This document shows, piece after piece, positions 9,234 through 18,351 of a stretch of 64,000 bases of DNA. Source of the stretch: Candidatus Melainabacteria bacterium (lineage in GTDB: Bacteria; Cyanobacteriota; Vampirovibrionia; Obscuribacterales; Obscuribacteraceae); the NCBI GenBank assembly GCA_013288645.1, contig JABDBL010000007.1, positions 25,610 to 89,609 of the forward strand. Reading direction: 5' to 3'. Every line of letters starts with the position of its first letter. Positions within the stretch are counted from its first letter, which is position 1. Under the pieces are notes generated by a model, which was given only the letters and a program-made list of their open reading frames with translations, searched no databases and was not told the origin of the DNA. The position numbers were made by a program, and so were the translations under genes.

Positions 9234-9737
9234 TCATACGGCGAAGCGAAACGGCAGCAAAGCCTGACTTATTAAAGCCTGCAAGCGGCTTTGCTTTTCA
9301 GGTAAAAGTCTGGCAATAGTTTTTATTGCCCGACAACGGACATATGGATTTTCATCCATGGCTAAAGCCAAAAGAATTTCATCTGGCATCTGATGATTTT
9401 CTGCTACTCCGTAACGAACATCGACATTCTCGTCTTGGATTAGTATTGTCAAAGCATCGGTCCCGACTCGTTTGTTTTCAGAGATTGCTAAACATACGTC
9501 TGGATCTTTGTCTTTGGCCAAACTGTATAAAATATCGTGCGGTGTACGAGGATTTTCTGCTACGGAACGGCGAATGACGGAGCTTTCATCTGCCCCTAGA
9601 CCACGCAGAATCTCGGCCGGGGTATTAGGATTACTAGCTACTATTCGCCTGACGTGGAAAGATTCCAGATCTGTCTGAGAATTCCCACCTTGACTAGGTG
9701 TGTCGCCCATTTGAAAAATTGCCCCAAAGCAAGACAA
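9234..9737 (-). CDS. Variant leucine-rich repeat (LRV-type) protein
   Basis: About 167 residues if the TTG at 9737 is used, or 158 from the ATG at 9710; neither has a clear ribosome binding site. The body is four to five repeats of about 24 residues of the form VA-NP-TP-EIL--LA-D-D--VR--VAEN (for example ASNPNTPAEILRGLG, AENPRTPHDILYSLA, AENHQMPDEILLALA). This is the LRV pattern, a right-handed alpha-solenoid related to HEAT repeats and usually used for protein binding. No signal peptide or enzyme domain. It is convergent with the response regulator and divergent from the next small gene across a region with TTAAC repeats. Confidence 0.75.
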   Translation of the reverse strand: MSCFGAIFQMGDTPSQGGNSQTDLESFHVRRIVASNPNTPAEILRGLGADESSVIRRSVAENPRTPHDILYSLAKDKDPDVCLAISENKRVGTDALTILIQDENVDVRYGVAENHQMPDEILLALAMDENPYVRCRAIKTIARLLPEKQSRLQALISQALLPFRFAV

Positions 9738-9749
9738 CGAGAGTGTCTG

Positions 9750-9790
9750 TTAACAACCGACTCTTAACCAACATTAACTATATCTTAATA
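9750..9790. promoter_or_regulatory. Tandem TTAA(C/T) repeats, possible OmpR-family binding site
   Basis: TTAAC occurs at 9750, 9764 and 9774, and TTAAT at 9785. The last three are 10-11 bp apart, one helical turn. Spaced direct repeats of this type are how PhoB/OmpR-class regulators bind; the cyanobacterial Pho box, for example, is PyTTAAPyPy repeats in 11-bp steps. They lie between the LRV gene and the 89-codon gene, which diverge. The assignment to a particular regulator is inference. Confidence 0.3.
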
Positions 9791-10027
9791 TAATAATCAT
9801 CGCTTGGAAACCCCACGTTAGCGTGATTGTTGCAAAGAAATGATTGTTGATGGACACTTTTATTATGCATTCTTAATAGAGATTCGTATATTCCACATAA
9901 AAATGACTAAAAAAATCTGCAATTAAGTAAAAGATACTTGTCAGTTAAGCAATGTAAACTTATTATACTGACAGCTTTGAATCCTATATCTTCTCTTTGA
10001 AACTGAATAAGTGGTCGAAATTAAATA

Positions 10028-10297
10028 ATGACAGCCTATAGAAAAACGAATTGTGTAAACCATTCTTTAGCAGAAATAATGCCTATTGTTTCACTTAACG
10101 AGACCGGTTCTTATGTTCTGACATTACCAGGATTTTTACGAGCAGAACAAAAAGAACTAGAACTAATGCTTAGTCGCATCTTCGCGGATAGAAATAATAG
10201 CCCAGCGAATTTGGCACTGGCTCAACAACTTTCTATAAATTGGTGTATGTCAAAGGCAAAGAAAAACGGTTTAAGTGAAAAGTGTTTGTGTCGCTAG
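10028..10297 (+). CDS. Small hypothetical protein
   Basis: An 89-residue frame starting at ATG 10028, ending just before the gyrA stop on the other strand. It begins MTAYRKTNCVNHSLAEIMPI and has no transmembrane segment or motif I recognise. The C-terminal half looks helical and ends in a Cys-rich, basic tail (KNGLSEKCLCR). The ribosome binding site is weak. The 290 bp before it hold the TTAAC repeats but no other gene. It may be a lineage-specific protein; it could also be a chance frame. Confidence 0.4.
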   Translation: MTAYRKTNCVNHSLAEIMPIVSLNETGSYVLTLPGFLRAEQKELELMLSRIFADRNNSPANLALAQQLSINWCMSKAKKNGLSEKCLCR

Positions 10298-10314
10298 AAC
10301 TTTTAGTGATTGAA

Positions 10315-12885
10315 TTATTCCTCAAATTCGTCCACCACATCGTTTTGATTTTCGTCATTTGATCCATCGAGTTCTTCACCTTCATCAATACTGTCGACAG
10401 TTGCTTCTACTAGCGGAGTTACTGATACTACCTTGTCGTCATCTTCCAGCTGTTGCAGACGTACACCAGTGGCCATACGACCCTGCACACTAATTGCGTC
10501 TACTCTTTGTCTCACAACAATGCCATTTACGGTGGCTATCATAATGCCATCGCCTGGTTTTACAATTCTCAGAGTGGCCAGACGAGATTGAGAATTCTTG
10601 AATTTAGTACCAATTAAACCGATACCACCGCGTCCTTGTTGACGGAATTCATCTAAGCTAACGCGTTTGCCATAGCCATCATTGGTTACTACTAAAATAG
10701 CGCCGTCTCTATTAGTGTCGTCGATCATATCAAAACCAACAATTTTATCGCCTTCACGCAAGGTAATAGCACGCACTCCGCGAGCAGAACGGCCTAAAGG
10801 ACGTAATTCGTCTTCGCTGTAACGGATACACATACCGTCACCGGTACCAATCATTACATCTGCTTTACCATTAGAGGGTCTAACCCAGCCTAAATGATCA
10901 CCGTCATTTAAAGTGATGGCGATGATGCCACTGCGGCGAATACTTTCAAACTCAGACATATCAACCTTTTTGATATATGCCTGATGAGTGATCATAACTA
11001 AGAAATTGCCTTCGCTAAAAGAAGCAACGGGAATAACCGAGGTTACTGTTTCGTCTTGGCTGATGCGTAATAGGTTTACCAAAGCTGTGCCACGCGCCGT
11101 TCTTCCACCTTCCGGTAAATCCATTACTTCTAATGAATATACTTGCCCCATATTTGTGAAAACAAGTAAGCGATCATGCATATTAGCAATGAAGAAATGT
11201 TGCAAATCATCTTCTTCTTTTGGTTTGACACCAGTACTGCCCCGTGTATTACGTCTTTGACGCTTGAATGAATCCAATGGCATACGCTTGATGTAATCTT
11301 GGCGAGTGATAAAAATCGCCATTGCTTCATTCGGAGTTAGATCTTTATTCGTTAAATCTAAATCTGCTGATGAGCCTTCAATACGTGTACGTCGTGCATC
11401 ACCATATTTTTCTTTAATGGCTGCTAATTCACCTTTGATAATACCCAGAACCAATTGACGATCGCCAAGTATCTTTTTATATTCAGCAATTTTGTCAGTT
11501 ACTTCTTTGTATTCTTTTTCAATTTTTTCTTGTTCTAAGCCAGTCAAACGACGCAATTGCATTTCTAAAATTGCATTGGCTTGTGGTTCATCTAGATCGA
11601 ATTTTTCTATTAAACTTGCTCTTGCTTCTTCAGTTGATTTGGAAGCGCGAATGGCCGCAATTACTTTATCTAGATTCTTTAAAGCTTTTAAATAACCAAG
11701 CAATATATGAGCGCGGTCTTCTGCTTTGCGCAATAAATAGCGCGTGCGTCGAGTAACAACTTCGATGCGGTGATCGATAAACTCAGAAAGCATGTCTGCC
11801 AAATTTAGTGTGGCAGGACGTCCACGTACCAAAGCCAAAGTATTGACTGGGAAAGATTGTTGTAATTGTGTGTGCTTATAAAGATTATTTAAAACAATTT
11901 CGGGGTGAGCATCACGCTTAAGCTCGATAACAACACGCACCCCACTTCTATCGGTTTCGTCATTTATCTCACTAATGCCTGTGAGCTTTTCATCTCTAAC
12001 CAAATCAGCCACACGCTTAGTAAAAGCTTCTGGTCCGCACATATAAGGCAGAGAAGTAACAATAATTCCCATGCGCGATTGCTTGCCTGCAGTTCCAGGA
12101 ATTTGGTCAATGGTAGCTAAGCCGCGAACAGGAATAGACCCACGTCCGGTAGAAAATGCTTCTTTGATACCTTCGGTGCCCATGATTATGCCACCGCTTG
12201 GAAAATCAGGACCTTTTATATATTTGGCTAATTCGAGTGGACTTAAATCGGGGTTGTCAATTTTGGCAATGGTGCCATCAATTACTTCTGACAAATTATG
12301 AGGAGGGATGTTAGTGGCCATACCAACGGCAATGCCAGATGAACCATTGAGTAAAAGAGTGGGAACGCGAGATGGCAATACAACAGGTTCACGTCTTGTG
12401 TCGTCAAAGTTAGGACGTGTATCAACTGTTTCTGCTTCTATATCAGCGAGCATTTCCATAGACATAGGAGCCAGGCGCGCTTCGGTATAACGCATAGCGG
12501 CGGGAGGATTATCTAAATCACCAAAATTACCGTGTCCATCGACTAATACATAACGACTAGCTGACGGTTGAGCCAGTCTTACTAAGGATTCGTAAATAGC
12601 AGAGTCGCCGTGTGGGTGGTAATTACCCATGACGTCCCCAACTGTTTTTGCCGCTTTGCGGTATCTATCAGTAGGGCTTAAGCCTAATTCATACATGCCA
12701 TAAACAATGCGGCGATGTACGGGCTTCAAACCATCACGGACATCGGGGATGGCCCGGCTGACAATGACAGACATGGCGTAATCCATAAAAGAACGCCGCA
12801 TCTCATCGCGCAGTTCTACAGTAACAACACGTTGTGTCCCGCCGCTATTATCGCTACTGTCGTTATCTGTAACCTTTTTGGCCAT
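10315..12885 (-). CDS. gyrA: DNA gyrase subunit A
   Basis: From the ATG at 12885 (MAKKVTDN) the product is 856 residues. The breakage-reunion domain shows [38 protein letters not shown] (quinolone-determining region with Ser and Glu at the positions equivalent to E. coli 83 and 87) and RYTEARL with the active-site Tyr. The C-terminal pinwheel contains the GyrA box QGRGGIG, which separates gyrase from topoisomerase IV. The frame stays open for 25 more codons upstream, but that stretch lies in the 97-bp tandem repeat array and reads as low-complexity Arg-rich sequence, so I prefer the internal ATG. The acidic C-terminal tail is normal for the family. Confidence 0.96.
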   Translation of the reverse strand: MAKKVTDNDSSDNSGGTQRVVTVELRDEMRRSFMDYAMSVIVSRAIPDVRDGLKPVHRRIVYGMYELGLSPTDRYRKAAKTVGDVMGNYHPHGDSAIYESLVRLAQPSASRYVLVDGHGNFGDLDNPPAAMRYTEARLAPMSMEMLADIEAETVDTRPNFDDTRREPVVLPSRVPTLLLNGSSGIAVGMATNIPPHNLSEVIDGTIAKIDNPDLSPLELAKYIKGPDFPSGGIIMGTEGIKEAFSTGRGSIPVRGLATIDQIPGTAGKQSRMGIIVTSLPYMCGPEAFTKRVADLVRDEKLTGISEINDETDRSGVRVVIELKRDAHPEIVLNNLYKHTQLQQSFPVNTLALVRGRPATLNLADMLSEFIDHRIEVVTRRTRYLLRKAEDRAHILLGYLKALKNLDKVIAAIRASKSTEEARASLIEKFDLDEPQANAILEMQLRRLTGLEQEKIEKEYKEVTDKIAEYKKILGDRQLVLGIIKGELAAIKEKYGDARRTRIEGSSADLDLTNKDLTPNEAMAIFITRQDYIKRMPLDSFKRQRRNTRGSTGVKPKEEDDLQHFFIANMHDRLLVFTNMGQVYSLEVMDLPEGGRTARGTALVNLLRISQDETVTSVIPVASFSEGNFLVMITHQAYIKKVDMSEFESIRRSGIIAITLNDGDHLGWVRPSNGKADVMIGTGDGMCIRYSEDELRPLGRSARGVRAITLREGDKIVGFDMIDDTNRDGAILVVTNDGYGKRVSLDEFRQQGRGGIGLIGTKFKNSQSRLATLRIVKPGDGIMIATVNGIVVRQRVDAISVQGRMATGVRLQQLEDDDKVVSVTPLVEATVDSIDEGEELDGSNDENQNDVVDEFEE

Positions 12886-13484
12886 GTTTTTTAATCGCTC
12901 CGCTCGCTCAATCCTTTGCTCTCTCCGCGTATATACGCTCCGCTGCAGCCTGTTCACCACAGCCTTTCGCTACGCTATATCTCCTGCTTGCCTTTTCCGT
13001 TCGCTCAATCCTTCGCTCTCTCCGCGTATATACGCTCCGCTGCAGCCTGTTCACCACAGCCTTTCGCTACGCTATATTTCCTGCTTGCCTTTTCCGTTCG
13101 CTCAATCCTTCGCTCTCTCCGCGTATATACGCTCCGCTGCAGCCTGTTCACCACAGCCTTTCGCTACGCTATATTTCCTGCTTGCCTTTTCCGCTCGCTC
13201 AATCCTTTGCTCTCTCCGCTTAGCCCTGCTTCATTTCCGATTGCTCCTCGCAACCGCTCACTTCGCCACTATGCCCTTCTGTTCTTGTAAACGCTCCGTT
13301 CGCAATAAATTGGACAAATAGTAAATAGTGATTTTAGCAAGTGATCACTACTTTAGTTTATGTTCTAAGATAGAGCTGTCTTTATTCTTAGTATTAGAAT
13401 TTTAGCACCAATTGTTGCTTTGCCTAATAGAGCTAATTCTAGTAGAGCAAATCTTAGCGATTTTTTGCTAATGGGAGTTATATT
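12886..13484. other. 600-bp gyrA-lysS intergenic region
   Basis: No gene is supported in this gap between the divergent gyrA and lysS starts. The gyrA-proximal half holds the 97-bp repeats. From about 13220 to 13310 the sequence is unrepeated but of the same character, with words such as CGCTCCGTTCGC. From 13311 it becomes AT-rich and must hold the lysS promoter; an AGTGATCACT palindrome is near 13345. No clear -35/-10 pair was found for either gene. Confidence 0.7.
12899..13219. repeat. 97-bp tandem repeat array, 3.2 copies, upstream of gyrA
   Basis: The unit starting CGCTCAATCCTT recurs at 12905, 13002, 13099 and 13196, exactly 97 bp apart; the fourth copy stops after about 23 bp. Copies differ at only a few positions: CCTTTGCT in the first and last, CCTTCGCT in the middle two; TATCTCC versus TATTTCC. 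Each full unit contains the 12-bp palindrome GCGTATATACGC and a CTGCAG. Because 97 is not a multiple of three, the array opens overlapping reading frames on the plus strand that are not real genes. On the gyrA strand the array is purine-rich with many GGAG/GAGCG words and would form most of the mRNA leader. It is more GC-rich than its surroundings. Confidence 0.95.
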
Positions 13485-14969
13485 TTGTCAACAGAAGAAG
13501 ATAGTAGGCTAAAGGCTGAACGCATACGTAAACTAAAGTCTTTACAAGAAGAAGGAGTAAATCCTTATCCTTATTTTTTTTCGCGCACTCACAAAGCCGC
13601 CCAATTACAAAAAATATATGAACATTTAGAGTCGGGTGTCGAAACTCAAGATGTAGTGAGCGTTTGTGGACGAGTAATGAATGAACGCAATACTTGGATG
13701 TTTGTAGATTTGTTTGACGACAGCGGAAAAATTCAGCTTTTTTGTCACAAAGATAATTTATCGCCGGAAGATTTAAAACGGTTACGTCTTTGCGATAAAG
13801 GCGATTTTATTGGCGCAACCGGTGCTATCAGGCGCACTAAACAAGGCGAACTCTCGGTAAAAGTAACAAGCTACGAAATTTTGACCAAAAGTTTGCAGCC
13901 GTTACCTGATAGTTGGCAAGGTTTTACTGACGTAGAGGCTCGCTATAGACATCGCTATGTCGATATGATAATTAATCCTGCGGTGCGTGAAACTTTTCGT
14001 AAGCGCAGTTTGATTATTAAAGCCATTAGAGAATTTCTTGATAATAAAGATTTTTTTGAGATAGAAACACCTGTTTTGCAGGTAGAGGCTGGCGGAGCCG
14101 ATGCACGTCCTTTTACTACTCACCACAATACTTTAGATATGAATCTTTATCTGCGTATAGCTACCGAGCTGCATTTAAAGCGCTTAATAGTTGGCGGTTT
14201 TGAACGCGTGTATGAAATAGGTCGGGTTTTTCGCAATGAGGGTATAAGCACGCGTCACAACCCCGAGTTTACTATGCTTGAGCTTTATGCTGCTTATGGG
14301 GATTACAATGAGCTAATGAACTTCACTGAAGAAATGCTTATAGCTGCAGCCAGCACTGTCTGTGATGGCACTGATATTCTATATGGCGATAAAGAGATTA
14401 ATTTGGCCCGTCCCTGGAAGCGAATTCGTATGGTTGATGCGATAAGTTCAATGACCGGAATTGACTTTAATTCCTTGAATTATGAAGAGGCAAAAAAGGC
14501 GGCTAATAAATTAGGAGTTGACACAAAAGAATTAAATAGTCGTGGTTATGTCATTAACGAAGTATTTGAAACTTTAGTTGAGCCAACTTTATGGCATCCA
14601 ACTTTTATTATCGATTATCCGGTTGAGGTTTCTCCACTCACTAAAGCGCATCGTGAGAACCCAGGTGAGGTTGAGCGTTTTGAATTATTTGTAGCTGGAC
14701 GTGAACTAGCTAATGGATATAGTGAATTGAATGATCCCGAAGATCAAAGAAGACGATTAGAGCAGCAGGTGCAAAAAAAGGCCGCTGGTGACCTAGAAGC
14801 TATGCCAATGGATCAAGACTTTTTACTTGCTTTAGAATATGGCATGCCACCAGCAATGGGGCTAGGTGTTGGCATAGATCGACTAGTTATGTTTTTGACC
14901 AATAGTCAATCGATACGAGATGTTATAGCTTTCCCGACCATGAGGCCAATAGGAGAAAGCAGTAATTAA
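13485..14969 (+). CDS. lysS: Lysyl-tRNA synthetase, class II
   Basis: The 494-residue product joins an N-terminal OB-fold anticodon-binding domain (GRVMNERNTWMFVDLFDDSGKIQ) to a class II catalytic core. Motif 1 is near RYRHRYVDMIINPAVRE; motif 2 is FRNEGISTRHNPEFTMLE; motif 3 is GLGVGIDRLVMFLT. The signature substrate-pocket stretch ETPVLQVEAGGADARPF is also present. It charges tRNA-Lys with lysine. The start is TTG at 13485 with GGGAG ending 7 bp upstream; no ATG or GTG fits the family N-terminus. It is monocistronic and divergent from gyrA. Confidence 0.97.
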   Translation: MSTEEDSRLKAERIRKLKSLQEEGVNPYPYFFSRTHKAAQLQKIYEHLESGVETQDVVSVCGRVMNERNTWMFVDLFDDSGKIQLFCHKDNLSPEDLKRLRLCDKGDFIGATGAIRRTKQGELSVKVTSYEILTKSLQPLPDSWQGFTDVEARYRHRYVDMIINPAVRETFRKRSLIIKAIREFLDNKDFFEIETPVLQVEAGGADARPFTTHHNTLDMNLYLRIATELHLKRLIVGGFERVYEIGRVFRNEGISTRHNPEFTMLELYAAYGDYNELMNFTEEMLIAAASTVCDGTDILYGDKEINLARPWKRIRMVDAISSMTGIDFNSLNYEEAKKAANKLGVDTKELNSRGYVINEVFETLVEPTLWHPTFIIDYPVEVSPLTKAHRENPGEVERFELFVAGRELANGYSELNDPEDQRRRLEQQVQKKAAGDLEAMPMDQDFLLALEYGMPPAMGLGVGIDRLVMFLTNSQSIRDVIAFPTMRPIGESSN

Positions 14970-15021
14970 TGAAGTAATCTATCGATGAGTGGGTAATTGA
15001 AGCGATTGTCAAGAATACATT

Positions 15022-16872
15022 TTACGCTATTTCTATTTTGTTCTGCTCCGCTAAGGGCAAACTAAAGGAAAAGGTGCTTCCCTTGTCAATATTGTTTTTA
15101 ACGGTTATTTTGCCGCCGTGCAATTCAACAAGCGTTTTACAGATGGATAAACCTAGTCCACTACCACCCTTGTCAACAGCATCGGCTATTTCAACCTGAT
15201 GAAAACGCTCAAAAATAGCTTCTTTCATCTCTTCGGGTATACCCCGTCCCTGATCGCTTATGTGTATAAAAGCCATATTTTCATTTTTTTCTGCACTGAT
15301 CTTAATAGTGCTGTCTTTAGCTGAGAATTTAATCGCATTACTGATTAAATTTATGAGAATTTGTAGGACTCTATTATTGTCTGCTAAAACCTCTAAGTCG
15401 GTAGGTGTTAATTCCATCCGCACCTGCTTTCTAAAGGACAAACTGCTAACAGTTTTAACAGCTTGATTCAAAAGTTCATTCAAACTTTGTTTTGAGCATT
15501 CGAGCTGTAGTCCACCAAATTCTGCTTTTTCTAGATCCAGAAGGTCATTTATGAGACTAAGCATACGATTGCCATTGCTCTCGGCTATTTTCAGTAAGTG
15601 CTCACCCCTCTCGTTTAATTCACCGAATAAGCCAGCCGCGAGCATTTCCAAATAATTGCTAATAGTTGCAAGTGGAGTTCGTAGGTCATGGCTGACCATA
15701 GCCATAAATTTTTGTTTAAGTCTTTCGATTTCTTTTCTTGCCGTAATATCATGTCCCACACAAAAAAATGACTTCTCAGGCTCTACCCAATGGATTGACC
15801 ACAATACGTCTATTGGGTCGCCATTTTTTTGTCTTACACGAGATTCAAATTGAGTTTCTGTTGTTCCAGTCATAGCTGAAGATAAAGACTCATTAAAAGT
15901 TTCAATATCTTCGTCAACAAGAATGCTTCTGATATTCATACCTAAAATCATTTCTTCTGAATATCCAAGAATGCGTTTGCAAGCGGGATTGGCTGTGGTC
16001 AGCTTTCCGTCAATATCTAGCGAACAAATAACATCGGCAGAATGCTCAATCATAGATTTTTCTTTTTGCTTTGCTTTTGATAAAGAATTAGCCAGATCGT
16101 GGAATGTGGCATCAAGCTCAGCGATTTCGTCTGAACCGGCTATTGATGGGTTCAAGGGTAGTCCATTTGCTAAGCGAAAATTGTTATCAATGAGGGTATT
16201 TAATCGTTTAACGATCTTTTTGCTAAAGGTAAGTACCACAAAGATCGCAATGATTATATTTAAAATAATTCCTATAACCAATAGTGGTTTGATCTGATTT
16301 CTAAAACCAAGTTGTTTAGAATGACTTTTCTCTGCTTTCTGTTTTTCTCTTAGGGCCATTTCTATTAAGTCACGTGAAATCATGCGTTTAGCGCATGAGC
16401 GTAGTTCATCCTTCAGCTGTCTCAACTTATCTATTGCCAGTAAAGAATCGCCCGATTCAAGAGTTTTGTGCAACTGATTTAAGAGTAAAAGTGCTTCTTC
16501 CCCTGCGTCAACTGATTCTTGGACAATGCGCTCCTGAGTCGGATCATCTTTTGCTGCTGCCTGTAACGCGTCTAGGTCAGACCTGATTGTTGAGACCGTT
16601 TTCTTGTACCAATCGGATGATAAGGCTTGAGAAACATCATTGCGTGTCATGGATGTTAATTCAAAAATATCTCTGATTAACACATTTGAACAATCGCCAA
16701 CTCTGGAGGCATGGAAAGCTTTATATGACTCGTCTTCTGCTTGCGCTAATAAAAATGACAATGTTCCGACGAATAGTAATTCAAAAACTAATGGAATAGA
16801 TACAAGGATTATGCCTTTTTGTGTGAGAGTAAATTTCAAGATCTGTATTTCCGTATATGTGCTCAATTTCAT
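15022..16872 (-). CDS. Membrane-bound hybrid-free sensor histidine kinase with PAS domain
   Basis: A 616-residue kinase. A first membrane segment near residues 20-42 is followed by an all-helical extracytoplasmic domain of about 150 residues and a second segment near 195-215. A HAMP-like linker, a PAS domain with its PAC tail (about 275-395), HisKA (VSHDLRTPLATISNYLE, phospho-His) and a HATPase domain come next. The N box (ISNAIKFS), G1 (DQGRGIPEEM), F box (FERFHQVE) and G2 (GGSGLGLSICK) are intact, so it should be active. No response regulator is adjacent. The ligand is unknown. Confidence 0.92.
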   Translation of the reverse strand: MKLSTYTEIQILKFTLTQKGIILVSIPLVFELLFVGTLSFLLAQAEDESYKAFHASRVGDCSNVLIRDIFELTSMTRNDVSQALSSDWYKKTVSTIRSDLDALQAAAKDDPTQERIVQESVDAGEEALLLLNQLHKTLESGDSLLAIDKLRQLKDELRSCAKRMISRDLIEMALREKQKAEKSHSKQLGFRNQIKPLLVIGIILNIIIAIFVVLTFSKKIVKRLNTLIDNNFRLANGLPLNPSIAGSDEIAELDATFHDLANSLSKAKQKEKSMIEHSADVICSLDIDGKLTTANPACKRILGYSEEMILGMNIRSILVDEDIETFNESLSSAMTGTTETQFESRVRQKNGDPIDVLWSIHWVEPEKSFFCVGHDITARKEIERLKQKFMAMVSHDLRTPLATISNYLEMLAAGLFGELNERGEHLLKIAESNGNRMLSLINDLLDLEKAEFGGLQLECSKQSLNELLNQAVKTVSSLSFRKQVRMELTPTDLEVLADNNRVLQILINLISNAIKFSAKDSTIKISAEKNENMAFIHISDQGRGIPEEMKEAIFERFHQVEIADAVDKGGSGLGLSICKTLVELHGGKITVKNNIDKGSTFSFSLPLAEQNKIEIA

Positions 16873-17104
16873 GATAATGCAAGCTAGAGCAATGTTCCTC
16901 TGGATCTATAAATTTAAACATTAGCTTGATCTATGATGCAACTGTTCGAGAAAAAGTAGCCGAAATAGCGGTTTGCTAGGAGCAATAAAAGAGTAGTCTT
17001 TGTGGTTTATTTTGGGACAATTCCTAAATAGGTTGGCCACCGTTCTTGTCTGTCTTTTAATATTAATTGTTAAAACTGGCTATTAAAGCCACTAGGCACC
17101 CGGA

Positions 17105-17749
17105 ATGAGATCGGATAGAATATGGATTATGAGTGCTCTCCAAAAGCTAGCCAAAAATATCCCAATGAATCAAGGGTTCTTTGCAGAAGTCCTTGATGTA
17201 ATATTTAAGGCTTCGGCAATGGGATTAATTGAAAAACCAAGAGATATCTTTAAACTCGATTTTTCCACTATAAAAAAATTGCTTAGGCAAATTGCTAAGT
17301 CCGGTTTTGGGGAAAAATGGTTACATGATATTGATGCATGGCCTGCTCAAGATCCGGTTGATGTAATTCAAAAATTGAGGCTACTTAATAATATATTGGA
17401 GGAATCGCCAAATCCTAAGGGTGAGTGGAGGGTTGTGCTGGAATACATTCCCGATAATCTTTTGTCGTATTTAGTTGGAGGAATTTCGCCAAGTAGTATA
17501 CAGCGTTATTCATCTGATGAGCGGAATACTCCTGATGATGTCAAAGCAAGATTGCATTTTCTAGCGCTAGTTATTGGCGATCTCTCAGGCTCATACAATC
17601 ATGAAGGCATTAAGCAATGGTTTCAACGTTCCCGCAACAAAGCGTTTGATGGAAAAAGTCCTGTAGATTTGTTAGTAGGTAACTGGAAGCCAGACGATCC
17701 TTATCCGTCCAAAGTCAGACAGTTTGCCCATTCACAAAGCCATTTGTAG
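17105..17749 (+). CDS. Probable antitoxin of a RES/Xre toxin-antitoxin pair (MbcA/ParS-like C-terminus)
   Basis: The 214-residue protein ends with the antitoxin-set/DUF2384-like pattern. In order: LSYLVGGISPSSIQRYSS (a helix-turn-helix-like segment), RLHFLALVIGDLSGSYN, then WFQRSRNKAFDGKSPVDLL and a short tail. Such proteins are encoded directly before RES-domain toxins and neutralise them. The N-terminal 100 residues are longer than in minimal members and resemble nothing I know. The stop is 5 bp before the toxin start, so the two are translated as a unit. The start could be ATG 17105 or ATG 17129; ribosome-site evidence does not decide. Confidence 0.72.
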   Translation: MRSDRIWIMSALQKLAKNIPMNQGFFAEVLDVIFKASAMGLIEKPRDIFKLDFSTIKKLLRQIAKSGFGEKWLHDIDAWPAQDPVDVIQKLRLLNNILEESPNPKGEWRVVLEYIPDNLLSYLVGGISPSSIQRYSSDERNTPDDVKARLHFLALVIGDLSGSYNHEGIKQWFQRSRNKAFDGKSPVDLLVGNWKPDDPYPSKVRQFAHSQSHL

Positions 17750-17754
17750 ACTAT

Positions 17755-18282
17755 ATGATTTTATTTCGACAAACTCCTATAGGACGCCCGTTTCTCTGGG
17801 AAATTGCAAGTCAACCGGAAGGCAGATGGCATGGATCTGGTGAAGGCCCTGCACATTATTTTGCTGATACTCCTGATGGTGCCTGGGCAGAGTTTTTAAA
17901 GCATTCAGAAATTGTTGATATTGATGAACTAAAGGATATTAAGAGATGGGTTTGGGCTGTTGAGGTGAACATTGAGCCAGTATCTATATTGAATCAAGGG
18001 CTTGATCGTAAAATTCTTACTGGCAATAAAAAAACCTATGGCATTTGTCAGAAGCTGGCTAGGCACTTACGCGGTGAGGGTGTGACGGCCATAGTTGCTC
18101 CATCTGCCGCACTGCGGGCAGGAGAAGCCAATGGTTGGAATTTAAATAACGGATTGCAGCCGGCTTCACCAAGAGATGGACGTGTTTTTGTTGTATTTGG
18201 CGCATTAGCTACTGCTGTTGCTTGGTTGATTGGCACCGCGAGTCCCCCTGAATATATGTTAGATAAATGCAGGTATTTCTAA
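17755..18282 (+). CDS. RES-domain protein, probable NAD+-degrading toxin
   Basis: The 175-residue protein is a single RES domain, named for conserved Arg, Glu and Ser. Visible are the N-terminal FRQTP and GRWHGSGEG (the Arg region), HYFADTPDGAWAEFLKH (the Glu) and a later VAPSAALR (the Ser). Characterised RES toxins (MbcT, Res) phosphorolyse or hydrolyse NAD+ and are held in check by the cognate antitoxin. The gene begins 5 bp after the antitoxin stop. Length (family about 150-230) and motifs look intact, so the toxin is probably functional. Confidence 0.78.
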   Translation: MILFRQTPIGRPFLWEIASQPEGRWHGSGEGPAHYFADTPDGAWAEFLKHSEIVDIDELKDIKRWVWAVEVNIEPVSILNQGLDRKILTGNKKTYGICQKLARHLRGEGVTAIVAPSAALRAGEANGWNLNNGLQPASPRDGRVFVVFGALATAVAWLIGTASPPEYMLDKCRYF

Positions 18283-18351
18283 AGCAAATTGAGTAGAAAT
18301 CCCAACCGAATCTTTAGACCTGCAGTAAAAGCTGTGGTCCATCTTTCAGTG

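Noticed and set aside
12886..12960. 25-codon N-terminal extension of GyrA
   Set aside because: It reads Arg/Glu-rich low-complexity sequence from the repeat array; GyrA proteins start close to the MAKK position.
12878..13321. Two overlapping plus-strand reading frames of 124 and 147 codons
   Set aside because: They run through the 97-bp tandem repeat, repeat the same peptide in shifted frames (97 is not divisible by three), lack a ribosome site and resemble no family.
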